64,000 nucleotides of DNA from an uncultured Pelagibacteraceae bacterium (lineage in GTDB: Bacteria; Pseudomonadota; Alphaproteobacteria; Pelagibacterales; Pelagibacteraceae): the NCBI GenBank assembly GCA_902619925.1, contig CACNFY010000005.1, forward strand, positions 1 to 64,000. Direction: 5' to 3'. Both the position numbers and the translations under genes were made by a program. The notes under the pieces are model-generated. The model was not told the DNA's origin. It saw nothing but the letters and a program-made list of their open reading frames with translations, and did no database searches. Shown piece by piece: positions 27,660-38,397 of the stretch (the stretch's first letter is position 1; each line of letters opens with the position of its first letter).

Positions 27660-29021
27660 ATGAAATTTAGAATTTTAGCTTATTTATTCTTTTTTATAGG
27701 GATTGCGGATTTATTTACTAAAATTTTTTACGGTAATATTTTCAGTGATCTAACTGAAGATTACTATGAAATAGCAAATCCAATACTGGTATTTACTCCA
27801 GTTTTATTTTTTTCAATTGGTGGAATTTTTCTTAAAGAATCTAAAGTAAGTCTCACCTTAGAAAATTTTGGTACCTCAAGAATTAAATATTATTCACCTC
27901 AATTTATTTGTTTAACGATTGTAGTACTAATATTTTTATTTTTTACTTTTAATGCTCAAATCAATATGGAGAATAGAGGAATAGATTTTGGTTTTGATTT
28001 TTTATCTCAAGAAGCCTCTTTTGATATGCAATTCAGCCTTATGGATTATGATGGTCAAGATCCATATTGGTGGGCTTACGTTGTAGCGTTATTAAATACA
28101 TTATTAGTTGCCGTTTTAGGAATTATTTTTTGCACAATTATTGGTGTTATTGTTGGGATAGCAAGATTATCTCCAAATTTTTTAATAAGAAATACTGCTG
28201 CTTGGTATGTGGAATTTTTTAGAAATATACCATTGCTGTTACAAATATTTTTTTGGTATTATGCAGCGTTAAGAGCACTACCATTACCTCAAGATGCTAG
28301 TCCATTATTTGGTGTAACATATTTGACAATTAAAGGTTACTACATGCCTGCCTTTATTTGGAATAATCTTAACATTTTTACTTATTCAGTTTTAGCGGCA
28401 ATAATTTCAATAATATTTATAAGGTATTATGCAATCAAATTGAGAGATACAGAAGGGAAGCAATTACCAGTATTTTACATATCAATAGCTATCTTAATAA
28501 TTTTGCCAGCATTAACTTTTTTAATTGGAGGAGTTTCATTAGATTTTGAGATACCGGTGCTAAAACAATTATCTGCAACATCGTTTATATATGACGGTGG
28601 TATAGCTGTTCCACCTGAGTTAATCGCACTAACGCTAGCTCTATCTTTATATACAGCAACATTCGTAGCTGAGTGTGTGAGAGCAGGTATACAAGGTATA
28701 AGCAAGGGTCAAAAAGAAGCTGCTGCATCGTTAGGTTTAACTCCTAACCAAGTTTTAAAACTTGTAATTATGCCTCAAGCATTAAGAATAATAATACCAC
28801 CAACTACAAACCAATATCTGAATTTAACAAAAAATTCCTCATTAGCCGCGGCTATTGCATATCCAGATCTTGTATTAGTTTTTGCCGGTACTGCATTAAT
28901 GCAAACAGGTAGAGCAATAGAAATTGTATCGATAACAATGCTGACTTATCTATCTATAAGTTTAGCAATAGCTGCTTTGATGAATTGGTATAATAAACTT
29001 ATAGAGATTAAGGAAAAATAA
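27660..29021 (+). CDS. aapQ: AapQ-type amino-acid ABC transporter permease
   Basis: This is the first permease of the general amino acid importer, about 453 residues from the ATG at 27660 (the track start is a TTG at 27648). It has several N-terminal membrane helices, a long extra loop typical of AapQ/BztB, and the C-terminal transport core with the EAA loop KEAAASLGLTPNQVLKLV. Its start follows the T-run of the hairpin by 13 bases. The ATG of aapM overlaps its stop by one base. Confidence 0.93.
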   Translation: MKFRILAYLFFFIGIADLFTKIFYGNIFSDLTEDYYEIANPILVFTPVLFFSIGGIFLKESKVSLTLENFGTSRIKYYSPQFICLTIVVLIFLFFTFNAQINMENRGIDFGFDFLSQEASFDMQFSLMDYDGQDPYWWAYVVALLNTLLVAVLGIIFCTIIGVIVGIARLSPNFLIRNTAAWYVEFFRNIPLLLQIFFWYYAALRALPLPQDASPLFGVTYLTIKGYYMPAFIWNNLNIFTYSVLAAIISIIFIRYYAIKLRDTEGKQLPVFYISIAILIILPALTFLIGGVSLDFEIPVLKQLSATSFIYDGGIAVPPELIALTLALSLYTATFVAECVRAGIQGISKGQKEAAASLGLTPNQVLKLVIMPQALRIIIPPTTNQYLNLTKNSSLAAAIAYPDLVLVFAGTALMQTGRAIEIVSITMLTYLSISLAIAALMNWYNKLIEIKEK

Positions 29022-30292
29022 TGAGTAAGTTTACTTTTTTAAAAAGTGATAGAAGTAATATTCAAACTGTATTAATTACAGGAGTTTTTTTAATTACTAT
29101 TAGTATATTAGATGTTTTTTTAAATTCTTTCTTTAAGTTTAATTTAATGTCATTTTTACCTGACAAGATAAGTCTTGTTGCACCATTATTATTTGGGATG
29201 ATTGGTATGCAATTAATAAGAATTGAATATTCAGGAAATAAATATTTAGATATTTTAAATAAAAATATTAATAATTCTAAATTTAATGCTGCCTTAACTC
29301 TATTAATTATATTTTTAATTTTCAAGGCTATTCCTCCATCATTAAGTTGGATGATATTAGATGCAAATATTTCTGGAGAGACCAAAGATGCATGTACTGG
29401 CACAGGTGCATGCTGGACATATATAAAAGTTTGGTTTAGAAGATTTATGTATGGAATGTATCCCAATGAACAACATTGGAGAATTAATACTGCATTTTTA
29501 CTAGTCATCGGTTTAGGCACATTTGGTTTATTTGCAACTGAAAAGATGAAAAAATTTTTAGCACTATATTATGTTGTAATTTATCCAATTTTGGCTTTTT
29601 TAATAATTTATTATTTAATTTCAGGTGGATACTTTGGTTTAGAGTGGATTGAAACTGGCGCTTGGGGAGGCTTATCATTAACCTTTATAGTTTCATTTTT
29701 CTGCTTAATTTTTTGTTTTCCTTTAGGTATGATTTTAGCGTTAGGTAGACGATCTAATCTTCCAGCTGTTAGATATATATCGATAGGATACATTGAGTTT
29801 TGGAGAGGAGTGCCTTTGATAACTGTATTATTTATGTCATCAGTTATGTTTCCAATGTTTTTACCAGAGGACTTTTTTATGGATAAATTAGTAAGAGTTA
29901 TTATAGCCATTACTCTTTTTGAAGGAGCATATTGTGCTGAAGTTATAAGAGGTGGTTTACAATCTCTTCCTAGAGGTCAATACGATGCTGCAAAATCTTT
30001 AGGAATGGGTTATTGGAAAATGCATATCTTTGTAATCTTGCCCCAAGCTTTAAAATTAGTAATTCCAGGAATATGTAATACTTTTTTAGCTTTAGTTAAA
30101 GATACACCACTTATTTTTGTAGTTGGTTTAGCTGAGTTAGCTGGGATGCTAGCATTAGCCAAAACTAATCCAAAATGGCTTGGTTTTGCAATGGAAGGAT
30201 ATATATTTGCTGCTATAATTTTTTGGATTATTTGTTATGCTATGAGTAAATATAGTTATAATTTAGAGGAAAAATATAAAACTGAAAGATAA
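29021..30292 (+). CDS. aapM: AapM-type amino-acid ABC transporter permease
   Basis: The second permease has 423 residues with about eight or more membrane helices, a periplasmic loop with [12 protein letters not shown] (typical of AapM/BztC) and the EAA loop [21 protein letters not shown]. It should form the heterodimeric pore with AapQ. The gene is coupled to aapQ (TAATG) and lies 5 bases before the ATPase. Confidence 0.93.
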   Translation: MSKFTFLKSDRSNIQTVLITGVFLITISILDVFLNSFFKFNLMSFLPDKISLVAPLLFGMIGMQLIRIEYSGNKYLDILNKNINNSKFNAALTLLIIFLIFKAIPPSLSWMILDANISGETKDACTGTGACWTYIKVWFRRFMYGMYPNEQHWRINTAFLLVIGLGTFGLFATEKMKKFLALYYVVIYPILAFLIIYYLISGGYFGLEWIETGAWGGLSLTFIVSFFCLIFCFPLGMILALGRRSNLPAVRYISIGYIEFWRGVPLITVLFMSSVMFPMFLPEDFFMDKLVRVIIAITLFEGAYCAEVIRGGLQSLPRGQYDAAKSLGMGYWKMHIFVILPQALKLVIPGICNTFLALVKDTPLIFVVGLAELAGMLALAKTNPKWLGFAMEGYIFAAIIFWIICYAMSKYSYNLEEKYKTER

Positions 30293-30297
30293 ATTGT

Positions 30298-31032
30298 ATG
30301 TCGGAAGCAATCATTAAAATTGCAAACATGAATAAATGGTTCGGGGATTTTCAAGTTTTAAAAGATATTAACTTAGAAGTCGAAAAGAATAAAAAAATAG
30401 TTGTTTGTGGACCATCTGGTTCAGGAAAATCAACTTTGATAAGATGTATTAATAGATTAGAGGAGCATCAAAAAGGTAGTATCGTAGTTGATGGGACTGA
30501 ATTAAATGAAAATACAAAAAATATTGAACAAATAAGAGCTGAAGTTGGTATGGTTTTTCAACAATTTAATTTATTTCCACATTTATCTATTTTGGATAAC
30601 TGCACTCTTGCTCCTATCTGGGTAAGAAAAATGCCAAAAGTACAAGCACAAGAATTAGCTATGAAACAACTAGAAAAAGTTCAAATTGCTGATCAAGCTC
30701 AAAAGTTTCCAGGTCAATTATCTGGTGGACAACAACAAAGATGTGCAATTGCCCGAGCTTTATGCATGGAACCCAAGATAATGTTATTTGATGAACCAAC
30801 ATCAGCCTTAGACCCTGAAATGATTAAAGAAGTTTTAGATGCTATGGTTAATCTTGCTAAGGGTGGAATGACTATGATTGTTGTAACTCATGAAATGGGT
30901 TTTGCAAAAGAGGTTGCTGATGAAGTTATATTCATGGACGAGGGTATGATTGTAGAAAAAGCTGAAACTAAGGAGTTTTTTGCTAATCCTAAAAGTGATA
31001 GAACCAAGCTTTTTTTAAGTCAAATTTTATAA
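30298..31032 (+). CDS. aapP: AapP-type amino-acid ABC transporter ATPase
   Basis: The 244-residue ATPase has Walker A GPSGSGKS, a Q-loop in [10 protein letters not shown], the signature LSGGQQQR, Walker [14 protein letters not shown] and the switch His in VVTHEMGFA. This is the polar amino acid uptake subfamily. It closes the aapJQMP operon. The region after it (31033-31173) holds no clear terminator, only an AT-rich stretch with the XRE gene's ribosome site. Confidence 0.95.
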   Translation: MSEAIIKIANMNKWFGDFQVLKDINLEVEKNKKIVVCGPSGSGKSTLIRCINRLEEHQKGSIVVDGTELNENTKNIEQIRAEVGMVFQQFNLFPHLSILDNCTLAPIWVRKMPKVQAQELAMKQLEKVQIADQAQKFPGQLSGGQQQRCAIARALCMEPKIMLFDEPTSALDPEMIKEVLDAMVNLAKGGMTMIVVTHEMGFAKEVADEVIFMDEGMIVEKAETKEFFANPKSDRTKLFLSQIL

Positions 31033-31173
31033 CAATTCTAATATAAGCCTTAAAAATTTCTTGACAAGTTTATCAAATCTTAAAAAAAACTATTTTTTTA
31101 TAAATTATTTTACTTGAAATACCTTTTTTAATTATATTTACTTAAGAAAAATTCATAATTAAGAGGGGTCTTA

Positions 31174-31545
31174 ATGGAAGAAAACTTTAATAAACATTTA
31201 GGAAATAAATTAAAACTTAGAAGATTAGCTCTAGGTTTAACACAAACAAAAGTAGCTAAAGCTATAAACGTGACATTTCAACAAATTCAAAAATATGAAA
31301 AGGGAACCAACGGAGTAAGTTCAATAAGACTTCTGCAACTATCAAACTATTTAAAAGTTCCAATAAATTATTTTTTTGAGGATTTTTCAGAGTATTTAAT
31401 TAACATTGAAAAATCTAAAGAAGGGCATATGCAGGTGAATTATAACTTTTTAATGAAAATGTATTTTGAATTAAATCAGGATCAAAAAACTAAATTTAAT
31501 AAGACATTGCAAAACTCAGGGAATTATATTTCAAAAGCTGTTTGA
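31174..31545 (+). CDS. XRE-family transcriptional regulator
   Basis: The 123-residue protein has a helix-turn-helix at about residues 10-66 (KLRRLALGLTQTKVAKAINVTFQQIQKYEKG). The C-terminal half is short and helical with no sensing domain that I recognise. Proteins of this shape are conserved single-domain regulators in alphaproteobacteria and need not come from phage. A strong AAGAGGGG ribosome site precedes the ATG. Its target and signal are unknown. It ends five bases from a tRNA on the opposite strand. Confidence 0.88.
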   Translation: MEENFNKHLGNKLKLRRLALGLTQTKVAKAINVTFQQIQKYEKGTNGVSSIRLLQLSNYLKVPINYFFEDFSEYLINIEKSKEGHMQVNYNFLMKMYFELNQDQKTKFNKTLQNSGNYISKAV

Positions 31546-31549
31546 GTAG

Positions 31550-31625
31550 TGGCTCCTCGGGCAGGACTCGAACCTGCGACCAATTGATTAACAGTCAACT
31601 GCTCTACCAACTGAGCTACCGAGGA
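31550..31625 (-). tRNA. tRNA-Asn (anticodon GTT)
   Basis: On the minus strand the sequence begins TCCTCGGTAGCTCAGTTGG, with anticodon loop ctgttaa (GTT), T-arm CAGGTTCGAGTCCTG and an encoded CCA end. The acceptor stem tcctcgg/ccgagga pairs fully. Length is 76 bases. Confidence 0.97.
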
Positions 31626-31675
31626 ATGTAAAATTCAAAACTTACTTTTTTTTAATTTTAAAACAACCTTTTTTT

Positions 31676-31749
31676 TGGAGGCAACGCCCGGAATCGAACC
31701 GGGATACAAGGATTTGCAATCCTCTGCGTAACCATTCCGCCACGTTGCC
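31676..31749 (-). tRNA. tRNA-Cys (anticodon GCA)
   Basis: On the minus strand the gene reads GGCAACGTGGCGGAATGG at the 5' end, has anticodon loop ttgcaaa (GCA), T-arm CCCGGTTCGATTCCGGG and ends in TCCA. The acceptor stem ggcaacg/cgttgcc is complete. It lies 50 bases from tRNA-Asn, on the same strand. Confidence 0.97.
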
Positions 31750-31869
31750 AATAAGTTAAAATAGTCAGCTTAAATAGCTTATATAACTGTTTTAAAATTA
31801 GTCCATTATTTTTAGTATTAAATTAGATCTTTGTTTATTTATCAGTTTAATTTATAAAATAACTAGTTC

Positions 31870-34494
31870 ATGAGCGGAAATAATTATAATCATTCTGAAG
31901 TTGAGGATAAAATATATAGTTATTGGGAGAAGAACAGACTTTTTCAACCAAAAAAAAATAAGAAGAAGTTTTCAATTGTAATACCCCCTCCTAATGTAAC
32001 TGGAAATTTACATATGGGGCATGCTCTAAATAATTCTATTCAGGATTTGTTAACAAGATTTCATAGAATGAATAATTACGAAACTTTATGGCAACCAGGA
32101 ACAGATCATGCTGGTATTGCCACACAGGCTTTAGTAGAAAAAAAATTAGAAAAAGAAGGTCATAGCAAACATGATTTAGGTCGCGAAAAATTCATTAATC
32201 AAGTTTGGGAATGGAAAAATCAATATGGTGATATAATTATTAATCAACTTAAAAAATTAGGTTGTTCGTGTGATTGGTCGAGAAACGCTTTCACAATGGA
32301 TGAAAATCTATCAAAATCCGTAATTAAAGTATTTGTTGATCTTTACAAAAAAGGCCTGATTTATAAATCTAAAAAATTAGTAAATTGGGATACAGTTCTT
32401 AAAACAGCAATATCTGATTTAGAAGTTGATCAAAGAGAAGTAAGTTCAAAATTATATTATATAAGATATCCAATCGAAAATACTGAAAACTTTATCACTA
32501 TAGCCACAACAAGACCTGAAACAATGTTAGGTGACACAGCTGTAGCGGTAAATCCTAAAGATAAAAGATACAAAAATTTGGTTTCAAAAAATGTAATTTT
32601 ACCGATTGTAGAGAAAAAAATAAAAATTATAGCAGACAATTATGCTGACCCTGAACAAGGTACTGGAGCCGTTAAAATAACTCCAGCTCATGATTTTAAT
32701 GATTATGATGTAGGCATAAGAAATAAATTAGAAATAATTAACATATTTACAGAGGATGGAAAAATTAATGATAATGCACCAAACGAATATATTGGATTAG
32801 ATAGGTTTGAAGCCCGAAAAAAAATACTAACTGACTTAAAAGATAAAAATTTGTTTGTTAAAGATGAAGATATAAAAAATAAAGTTCCATATGGTGATAG
32901 ATCAAATTCTATAATAGAACCTTATTTAACTGAGCAATGGTTCGCTGATGCAAAAAAATTATCAAACAAAGCAAAAAAAATAGTTAGATCAAAAAAGACT
33001 AAATTTTTTCCAAACAATTGGTCTAAAACATATTTTCAATGGATGGACAATATTGAGCCTTGGTGTGTATCAAGACAACTTTGGTGGGGTCATCAAATAC
33101 CTGCTTGGTATGGACCAGATAAAAAAATATTTGTAGCAGAAAATGAAAGTGATGCAAAAAAATTAGCTAAGAAATATTACAAAAAAGACGTGAAAATTAA
33201 TAGAGATCCTGATGTTCTAGATACTTGGTTTTCATCTGGGCTTTGGCCTTTTGCAACGCTTGGTTGGCCAAAGAAAAATGATTATTTAAATAAATTTTAT
33301 CCTACTACCGTTTTGGTTACAGGTTTTGATATAATATTTTTTTGGGTTGCAAGAATGATGATGCTTGGAATGGAATTTCTAAATAAAGAACCGTTTAAAG
33401 ATATATATGTCCACGCTTTAGTGAGAGATGAGAAAGGACAAAAAATGTCTAAATCTAAAGGTAATGTAATTGATCCTTTAGAACTAATTAATAAGTATAG
33501 TGCAGATGCCTTAAGATTTACTCTTCTTTCTATGGCTTCACCAGGTAGAGATGTAAAGTTATCTGAAGACAGAGTTAAAGGATACAGAAATCTTTTAAAT
33601 AAGTTATGGAACGCAAATAATTTTTTAATTCAAAATAAATGTAATTTTTCTGAAAAAAAACCAAAAAAAATTAATATAAATATTAATAATTGGATTTTTA
33701 ATGAATTAATAAAAGTTAAAAAAGATGTAGAGGCAAAAATAAAAGAATATAGATTTGATGAGGCATCTAGACTTATTTATCAGTTTGTATGGAATTCTTA
33801 TTGTGATTGGTATTTAGAGCTTTCGAAAACTATACTTTACTCTAATGATAAAAAAAAAATTAAAGAAACACAGGATGTTTCTGGTTTCATTTTCACCCAA
33901 ATATTAATTCTGATGCACCCATTCATACCGTTTGTAACTGAGGAAATATGGCTAAAAAATAACCTAGATAAATCAGGTAAAAATTACCTTATGTTTTCTA
34001 ATTGGATTAATGAAAAACCAATAAAAAATAATGAAATAAAATATGTTGAAAATATTATCAATTTTACCTCTTCTCTTAGATCATTTAAAAACGAGCTTAA
34101 TATAAGTCCTGGCTCGTTTGTTGATGTATCATTAGGCAGTATAAAGAATAAAAAGTCCAATTTTTATGCAAAAAATGAAAATACTTTAAAAAAAATAGCC
34201 AGAGTAAATAATTTTTTCAATAAAGATTTGGATAAACCTTCAGCAACAATGGTTATTGGAGGAGATATAATCAAGGTTTATTTTGAAGAGAATATAGATC
34301 TTAAAATCATTAAAGAAAATCTTATAAAAAAACAAAATAAATATAATTTGGAAATGGAAGGCATTAATAAAAGGTTACAAAATAAAAATTTTGTAGATAG
34401 AGCTCCCAAAACTGTTGTTGAACAAGAAAAAAATAACTATAATAATTTAAGAAATGATGTTAAGAAAATTTCATTAATAATTCAAAATCTATAA
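31870..34494 (+). CDS. valS: Valine--tRNA ligase
   Basis: This class I synthetase is 874 residues long. The HIGH-type motif is in [17 protein letters not shown], the editing domain has [15 protein letters not shown], and the KMSKS loop is in [17 protein letters not shown]-terminal coiled coil, typical of ValRS, closes the protein. Translation is coupled to ilvD, whose ATG shares one base with the valS stop (TAATG). Both serve valine: ValRS uses it and IlvD makes it. Confidence 0.97.
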   Translation: MSGNNYNHSEVEDKIYSYWEKNRLFQPKKNKKKFSIVIPPPNVTGNLHMGHALNNSIQDLLTRFHRMNNYETLWQPGTDHAGIATQALVEKKLEKEGHSKHDLGREKFINQVWEWKNQYGDIIINQLKKLGCSCDWSRNAFTMDENLSKSVIKVFVDLYKKGLIYKSKKLVNWDTVLKTAISDLEVDQREVSSKLYYIRYPIENTENFITIATTRPETMLGDTAVAVNPKDKRYKNLVSKNVILPIVEKKIKIIADNYADPEQGTGAVKITPAHDFNDYDVGIRNKLEIINIFTEDGKINDNAPNEYIGLDRFEARKKILTDLKDKNLFVKDEDIKNKVPYGDRSNSIIEPYLTEQWFADAKKLSNKAKKIVRSKKTKFFPNNWSKTYFQWMDNIEPWCVSRQLWWGHQIPAWYGPDKKIFVAENESDAKKLAKKYYKKDVKINRDPDVLDTWFSSGLWPFATLGWPKKNDYLNKFYPTTVLVTGFDIIFFWVARMMMLGMEFLNKEPFKDIYVHALVRDEKGQKMSKSKGNVIDPLELINKYSADALRFTLLSMASPGRDVKLSEDRVKGYRNLLNKLWNANNFLIQNKCNFSEKKPKKINININNWIFNELIKVKKDVEAKIKEYRFDEASRLIYQFVWNSYCDWYLELSKTILYSNDKKKIKETQDVSGFIFTQILILMHPFIPFVTEEIWLKNNLDKSGKNYLMFSNWINEKPIKNNEIKYVENIINFTSSLRSFKNELNISPGSFVDVSLGSIKNKKSNFYAKNENTLKKIARVNNFFNKDLDKPSATMVIGGDIIKVYFEENIDLKIIKENLIKKQNKYNLEMEGINKRLQNKNFVDRAPKTVVEQEKNNYNNLRNDVKKISLIIQNL

Positions 34495-36212
34495 TGTTAA
34501 AATTTAATAAAAAAAAATTACCTAGCAGACATACATCAGTAGGACCTGATAAAGCACCACAAAGATCGTTTTATTATGCAATGGATTTAACAGAAAAAGA
34601 TGTTGCAAAACCTTTTGTAGGCGTAGTTTCAACATGGAATGAAGCAGCACCATGCAATATCGCCTTAATGAGGCAGGCACAATCAGTTAAAAAAGGAGTT
34701 AAGAGTAACGGTGGGACCCCAAGAGAATTTTGTACAATTACTGTAACTGATGGAATTGCAATGGGTCATGAGGGTATGAAATCATCGTTAATTTCAAGAG
34801 ATGTAATTGCAGATTCAACTGAATTAACTGTAAGAGGTCATTGTTATGATGCATTAGTTGGTGTTGCAGGATGTGATAAATCCTTACCAGGTCTAATGAT
34901 GGCGATGGTTAGGTTGAATGTACCAAGCGTTTTTATTTACGGTGGATCTATTTTGCCTGGAAGATTTAATGGTAAAGATGTAACCGTAGTTGATGTATTT
35001 GAAGGTGTAGGAAAATATTCTTCAGGTAAAATGTCAGCACACGCATTAAGAAAACTTGAATTAAAAGCCTGTCCAAGCTCTGGTGCTTGTGGTGGCCAAT
35101 TTACAGCAAATACTATGGCATGTGTTTCAGAAGCAATTGGACTTGCATTACCTTATTCTGCTGGAACACCAGCTCCTTATGAACAAAGAGATAAGTACGC
35201 AATGTTAAGTGGAAAAGCTGTAATGAATTTGCTTAAGAAAAATATAAGACCTAGAGATATAGTTACAAGAAAAGCTTTAGAAAATGCAGCTACAATAGTT
35301 GCAGCAACAGGCGGTTCAACAAACGCAGCATTACATTTACCAGCAATTGCAAATGAAGTAGGTATTAAATTTGATTTAATGGATGTTGCAAAAATTTTTA
35401 AAAAAACTCCTTATCTAGCTGATCTTAAACCAGGCGGAAGATATGTTGCAAAAGATATGTGGCAAGCAGGAGGAGTACCAATGCTATTAAAAACTTTAAT
35501 GGAAGGTGGATACATACATGGAGATTGTTTAACTGTAACTGGTAAAACAATGAGAGAAAATTTAAAAAAAGTTAAATTTAATTTAAAACAAAAGGTAATG
35601 AGAAAACATAATAATCCTTTATCTCCAGATGGAGGTGTAGTTGGATTAAAAGGAAACTTAGCACCCGAAGGTGCAATTGTTAAAGTTGCTGGTCTAAAAA
35701 AATTACAATTTACAGGAAGAGCAAGATGTTTTGATACTGAGGAAGCTGCATTTAAGGCTGTTCAAAAAAAACAATACAAAGATGGAGACATCATAATTAT
35801 TAGATACGAAGGACCAAGAGGTGGACCAGGTATGAGAGAAATGCTTCAAACAACTGGAGCTATTTACGGCCAAGGAAAAGGTGAAAAAGTTGCACTTATA
35901 ACTGATGGAAGGTTTTCCGGGGCTACTAGGGGCTTTTGTATCGGTCATGTAGGTCCTGAGGCCTCTATAGGCGGTCCAATAGCTCTTTTACGTAATGGTG
36001 ATGTAATTGATATAGATGCTAAAAAAGGAACTATTAACGTAAGATTATCAAAAAAAGAACTATCGAAAAGAAAGAAAAAATGGAAACCAAAGAAAATTAA
36101 CTTTGGTAATGGAACTCTTTGGAAATATGCACAAACTGTTGGACCTGCATATCTAGGAGCACCAACACACCCAGGAGCAAAAAACGAAGTAAAAGTTTAC
36201 GCTGATATTTAA
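34494..36212 (+). CDS. ilvD: Dihydroxy-acid dehydratase
   Basis: IlvD is an iron-sulfur enzyme for valine, leucine and isoleucine synthesis. The 572 residues include [11 protein letters not shown], the cluster Cys in [11 protein letters not shown] and [39 protein letters not shown] and [17 protein letters not shown] content and codon use are less AT-biased than in the neighbouring ManC-like gene. The stop overlaps the next ATG by one base. Confidence 0.97.
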   Translation: MLKFNKKKLPSRHTSVGPDKAPQRSFYYAMDLTEKDVAKPFVGVVSTWNEAAPCNIALMRQAQSVKKGVKSNGGTPREFCTITVTDGIAMGHEGMKSSLISRDVIADSTELTVRGHCYDALVGVAGCDKSLPGLMMAMVRLNVPSVFIYGGSILPGRFNGKDVTVVDVFEGVGKYSSGKMSAHALRKLELKACPSSGACGGQFTANTMACVSEAIGLALPYSAGTPAPYEQRDKYAMLSGKAVMNLLKKNIRPRDIVTRKALENAATIVAATGGSTNAALHLPAIANEVGIKFDLMDVAKIFKKTPYLADLKPGGRYVAKDMWQAGGVPMLLKTLMEGGYIHGDCLTVTGKTMRENLKKVKFNLKQKVMRKHNNPLSPDGGVVGLKGNLAPEGAIVKVAGLKKLQFTGRARCFDTEEAAFKAVQKKQYKDGDIIIIRYEGPRGGPGMREMLQTTGAIYGQGKGEKVALITDGRFSGATRGFCIGHVGPEASIGGPIALLRNGDVIDIDAKKGTINVRLSKKELSKRKKKWKPKKINFGNGTLWKYAQTVGPAYLGAPTHPGAKNEVKVYADI

Positions 36213-37414
36213 TGAAAATTAGACCAGTTATTTTGTGTGGTGGAGCAGGCACTCGACTGTGGGAAGATAAAAAACACCATCAACCAAAGCAGTTTATTGA
36301 CTTTGGAGGATGGAACCTGATGGAAAAAACATTAGAAAGGATTAAAAATCCGATCTTCGATTATCCCATCATAAGCACTAATAACAAATATTTATCACAA
36401 GTAAGAAGATCTTTAAAAAATGCTAAAATAAAGAAATATAAAATTGTGCTTGAGCCAGCTAAAAAGAATACAGCACCAGCAATACTTTCTTCTGCATTGA
36501 TTAAAGATATTCCATTAAAACAATCTCTAATGTATTTTGCTGCAGATCATTTAATTGAAAAAACAAGTATTTTTAATAGATCAATTAAGAACAATATTAA
36601 AAATTTAGACGATAAAAATATATTTATATTTGGGATTAAACCTACCAATCCATCAAGCGAATATGGTTACTTTTTAACAAAAAAGATTAAAAATATTAAT
36701 AAAGTTTCAAAGTTTATTGAAAAACCTAATATTTTAAAAGCTAAACTGGTCATAAAGAAAAAAGGTTACTGGAATTCAGGTATGTTTTTTTTAAGGAAAG
36801 ACTCGATAATTAATAATTTTAAAAAATATCAACCAAAAACTTATAAGAGCTGTTTACTATCAGTAAATAAATCAAAATACAAAAATAATACTTATTATTT
36901 AAACAAATCGGCATTTATTAAGTCAGTTGAAAAATCTTTTGATTATGCAATCCTTGAAAAATCAAAAAACATTAATGCTATAAAATTGGATATTCCTTGG
37001 TCTGATTTAGGATCTTGGAAAGAAATCTGTAAGATGTACGGAAGAAATAAGAAACATTATTATAAAAAGAAAAATGTGTTCCATAGACCTTGGGGTAGTT
37101 ATGTTAATTTATTTAATGGTAAAGAATTCTTGATAAAAGAACTATATGTAAAACCTAAAGGTATATTAAGTCTTCAGAAACATCATCATAGAGCTGAACA
37201 CTGGGTAGTAACCCAAGGTAAACCTAAAATTACGTTAAATAAAAAATATTTTACCATAAAACCTGATGAAACTATTTTTATACCATTAGGTGCAATCCAT
37301 AGAATAGAAAACCCATATAAAAAACCAGTAAAAATAATTGAAGCACAAGTAGGCTCAATTTTAAAAGAAACTGATATAGTCAGATACCAAGATGTTTATG
37401 GAAGAGTAAAATAA
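36212..37414 (+). CDS. Mannose-1-phosphate guanylyltransferase (ManC/CpsB type)
   Basis: The 400-residue protein has an N-terminal nucleotidyltransferase domain (PVILCGGAGTRLWEDKK, PKQF, then FAADHLIE and GSEYGYF-type motifs) and a C-terminal cupin domain like type II phosphomannose isomerase (RPWGSYVNL, SLQKHHHRAEHWVV, FIPLGAIHRIENP). It would make GDP-mannose for surface polysaccharide. It is about 70 residues shorter than typical ManC, and the usual WPLSR after GTRL reads WEDKK, so substrate is less certain. It is co-transcribed with ilvD. Confidence 0.85.
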   Translation: MKIRPVILCGGAGTRLWEDKKHHQPKQFIDFGGWNLMEKTLERIKNPIFDYPIISTNNKYLSQVRRSLKNAKIKKYKIVLEPAKKNTAPAILSSALIKDIPLKQSLMYFAADHLIEKTSIFNRSIKNNIKNLDDKNIFIFGIKPTNPSSEYGYFLTKKIKNINKVSKFIEKPNILKAKLVIKKKGYWNSGMFFLRKDSIINNFKKYQPKTYKSCLLSVNKSKYKNNTYYLNKSAFIKSVEKSFDYAILEKSKNINAIKLDIPWSDLGSWKEICKMYGRNKKHYYKKKNVFHRPWGSYVNLFNGKEFLIKELYVKPKGILSLQKHHHRAEHWVVTQGKPKITLNKKYFTIKPDETIFIPLGAIHRIENPYKKPVKIIEAQVGSILKETDIVRYQDVYGRVK

Positions 37415-38299
37415 TTATTTTACAAGAAAATTCACTTTTTTATTTGATAGATTTAAATGAATTTTTTTATGTGAGCCAAAATTATCTCCATCAATTTGAA
37501 CAGGCATCAAATCATTTCCATCAATTGTAATGTTTTGTGCATAAGTAGTAATAACATTTTTATTTTTACTTAAATCACCATTAAGAATTATTAAAAATAT
37601 TGAATATAATAAACTAATCCTAGTCAAATCTTTAAATATATAGGTGACTAATTTATCTTCAAAAATATTTGTTTTATTTATTTTATGATGTCCAGCGTAA
37701 TATTTGGTATTTGAAGATAATATCCAGTCTGCTTGATAAAATTGATCATCAAAAGTGACATTTAATTTTTTATTATTCATAAACAAGAAATATTGAAAAC
37801 CTTTGATACCAAATATAATTTTACCTAGAAACTTTTTAATTTTTGAATTAATTGAATGAACAATTTTTGCATCCCATCCTATACCAGCCATTAAAAAGAA
37901 ATAATTCTCGTTAATTTTTACAAGATTAGAGGATTTATAATTATTAGAAACCAATATATTGACTATATCATCAACTTTTTTATTCATTGATAATTCAGCT
38001 TGAAGCAAATTAGCAGTACCAGCAGGAATATAACCTATGGCAAAATCGTCTTTAAAATTAAAATTATTTTTAATTAATTCATTAATTGCAAAAGAAACTG
38101 AACCATCACCACCAGCTACTATTAGTCGATCATAATTTTTTTGATTAAAATTTTTGAAAATTTTCTTAGCTTGATTTATTGTTTTAGTCTCAAAGTAGTC
38201 TACAGAAATATTCTCTTTTAACTTAGATAAAATCCTATTTATGAATTTATATTTTCTTCCAGAGGAAGAATTCAAATTATAAATCAAACAACATAACAT
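37415..38299 (-). CDS. Diacylglycerol/lipid kinase family protein (YegS/DAGK type)
   Basis: The 294-residue protein has the DAGK catalytic signatures AGGDGSVSFAINEL and GYIPAGTANLLQAEL and a C-terminal beta domain ending in PVQIDGDNFGSH. Members phosphorylate diacylglycerol or related lipids. It diverges from plcP across a short gap that holds a Pho-box-like repeat, so it may be phosphate-regulated. It would compete with the Agt-type transferase for the diacylglycerol released by PlcP, but the true substrate is inferred. Confidence 0.84.
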   Translation of the reverse strand: MLCCLIYNLNSSSGRKYKFINRILSKLKENISVDYFETKTINQAKKIFKNFNQKNYDRLIVAGGDGSVSFAINELIKNNFNFKDDFAIGYIPAGTANLLQAELSMNKKVDDIVNILVSNNYKSSNLVKINENYFFLMAGIGWDAKIVHSINSKIKKFLGKIIFGIKGFQYFLFMNNKKLNVTFDDQFYQADWILSSNTKYYAGHHKINKTNIFEDKLVTYIFKDLTRISLLYSIFLIILNGDLSKNKNVITTYAQNITIDGNDLMPVQIDGDNFGSHKKIHLNLSNKKVNFLVK

Positions 38300-38318
38300 A
38301 ATTAATCCTTAAAAAATT

Positions 38319-38335
38319 TTTAACAAATTTGTAAC
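38319..38335. promoter_or_regulatory. Pho-box-like direct repeat between DAGK-type gene and plcP
   Basis: The hexamers TTTAAC and TGTAAC stand with an 11-base period (tttaac aaatt tgtaac). That is the PhoB half-site pattern, and it nearly equals the copy upstream of pstS. It lies 63-79 bases before the plcP ATG and about 20 bases from the divergent gene's start. It could control both. Confidence 0.6.
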
Positions 38336-38397
38336 ATTTAAATGAAATAAGAAATACATGATTCGTGTTACAGTTGTATTAAAAAATAGGTTTTTAA

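Noticed and set aside
29611-29910. Minus-strand 99-residue ORF inside aapM
   Set aside because: It lies wholly inside a clear permease gene, shows no family features and has no ribosome site.
31061-31090. TTGACA-like -35 box before the XRE gene
   Set aside because: No matching -10 element is found at 16-18 bases, so it is not reported as a promoter.
31174-31750. XRE regulator next to tRNA genes as a prophage or island remnant
   Set aside because: No integrase, att repeat or composition change is visible; the regulator looks like a normal alphaproteobacterial gene.
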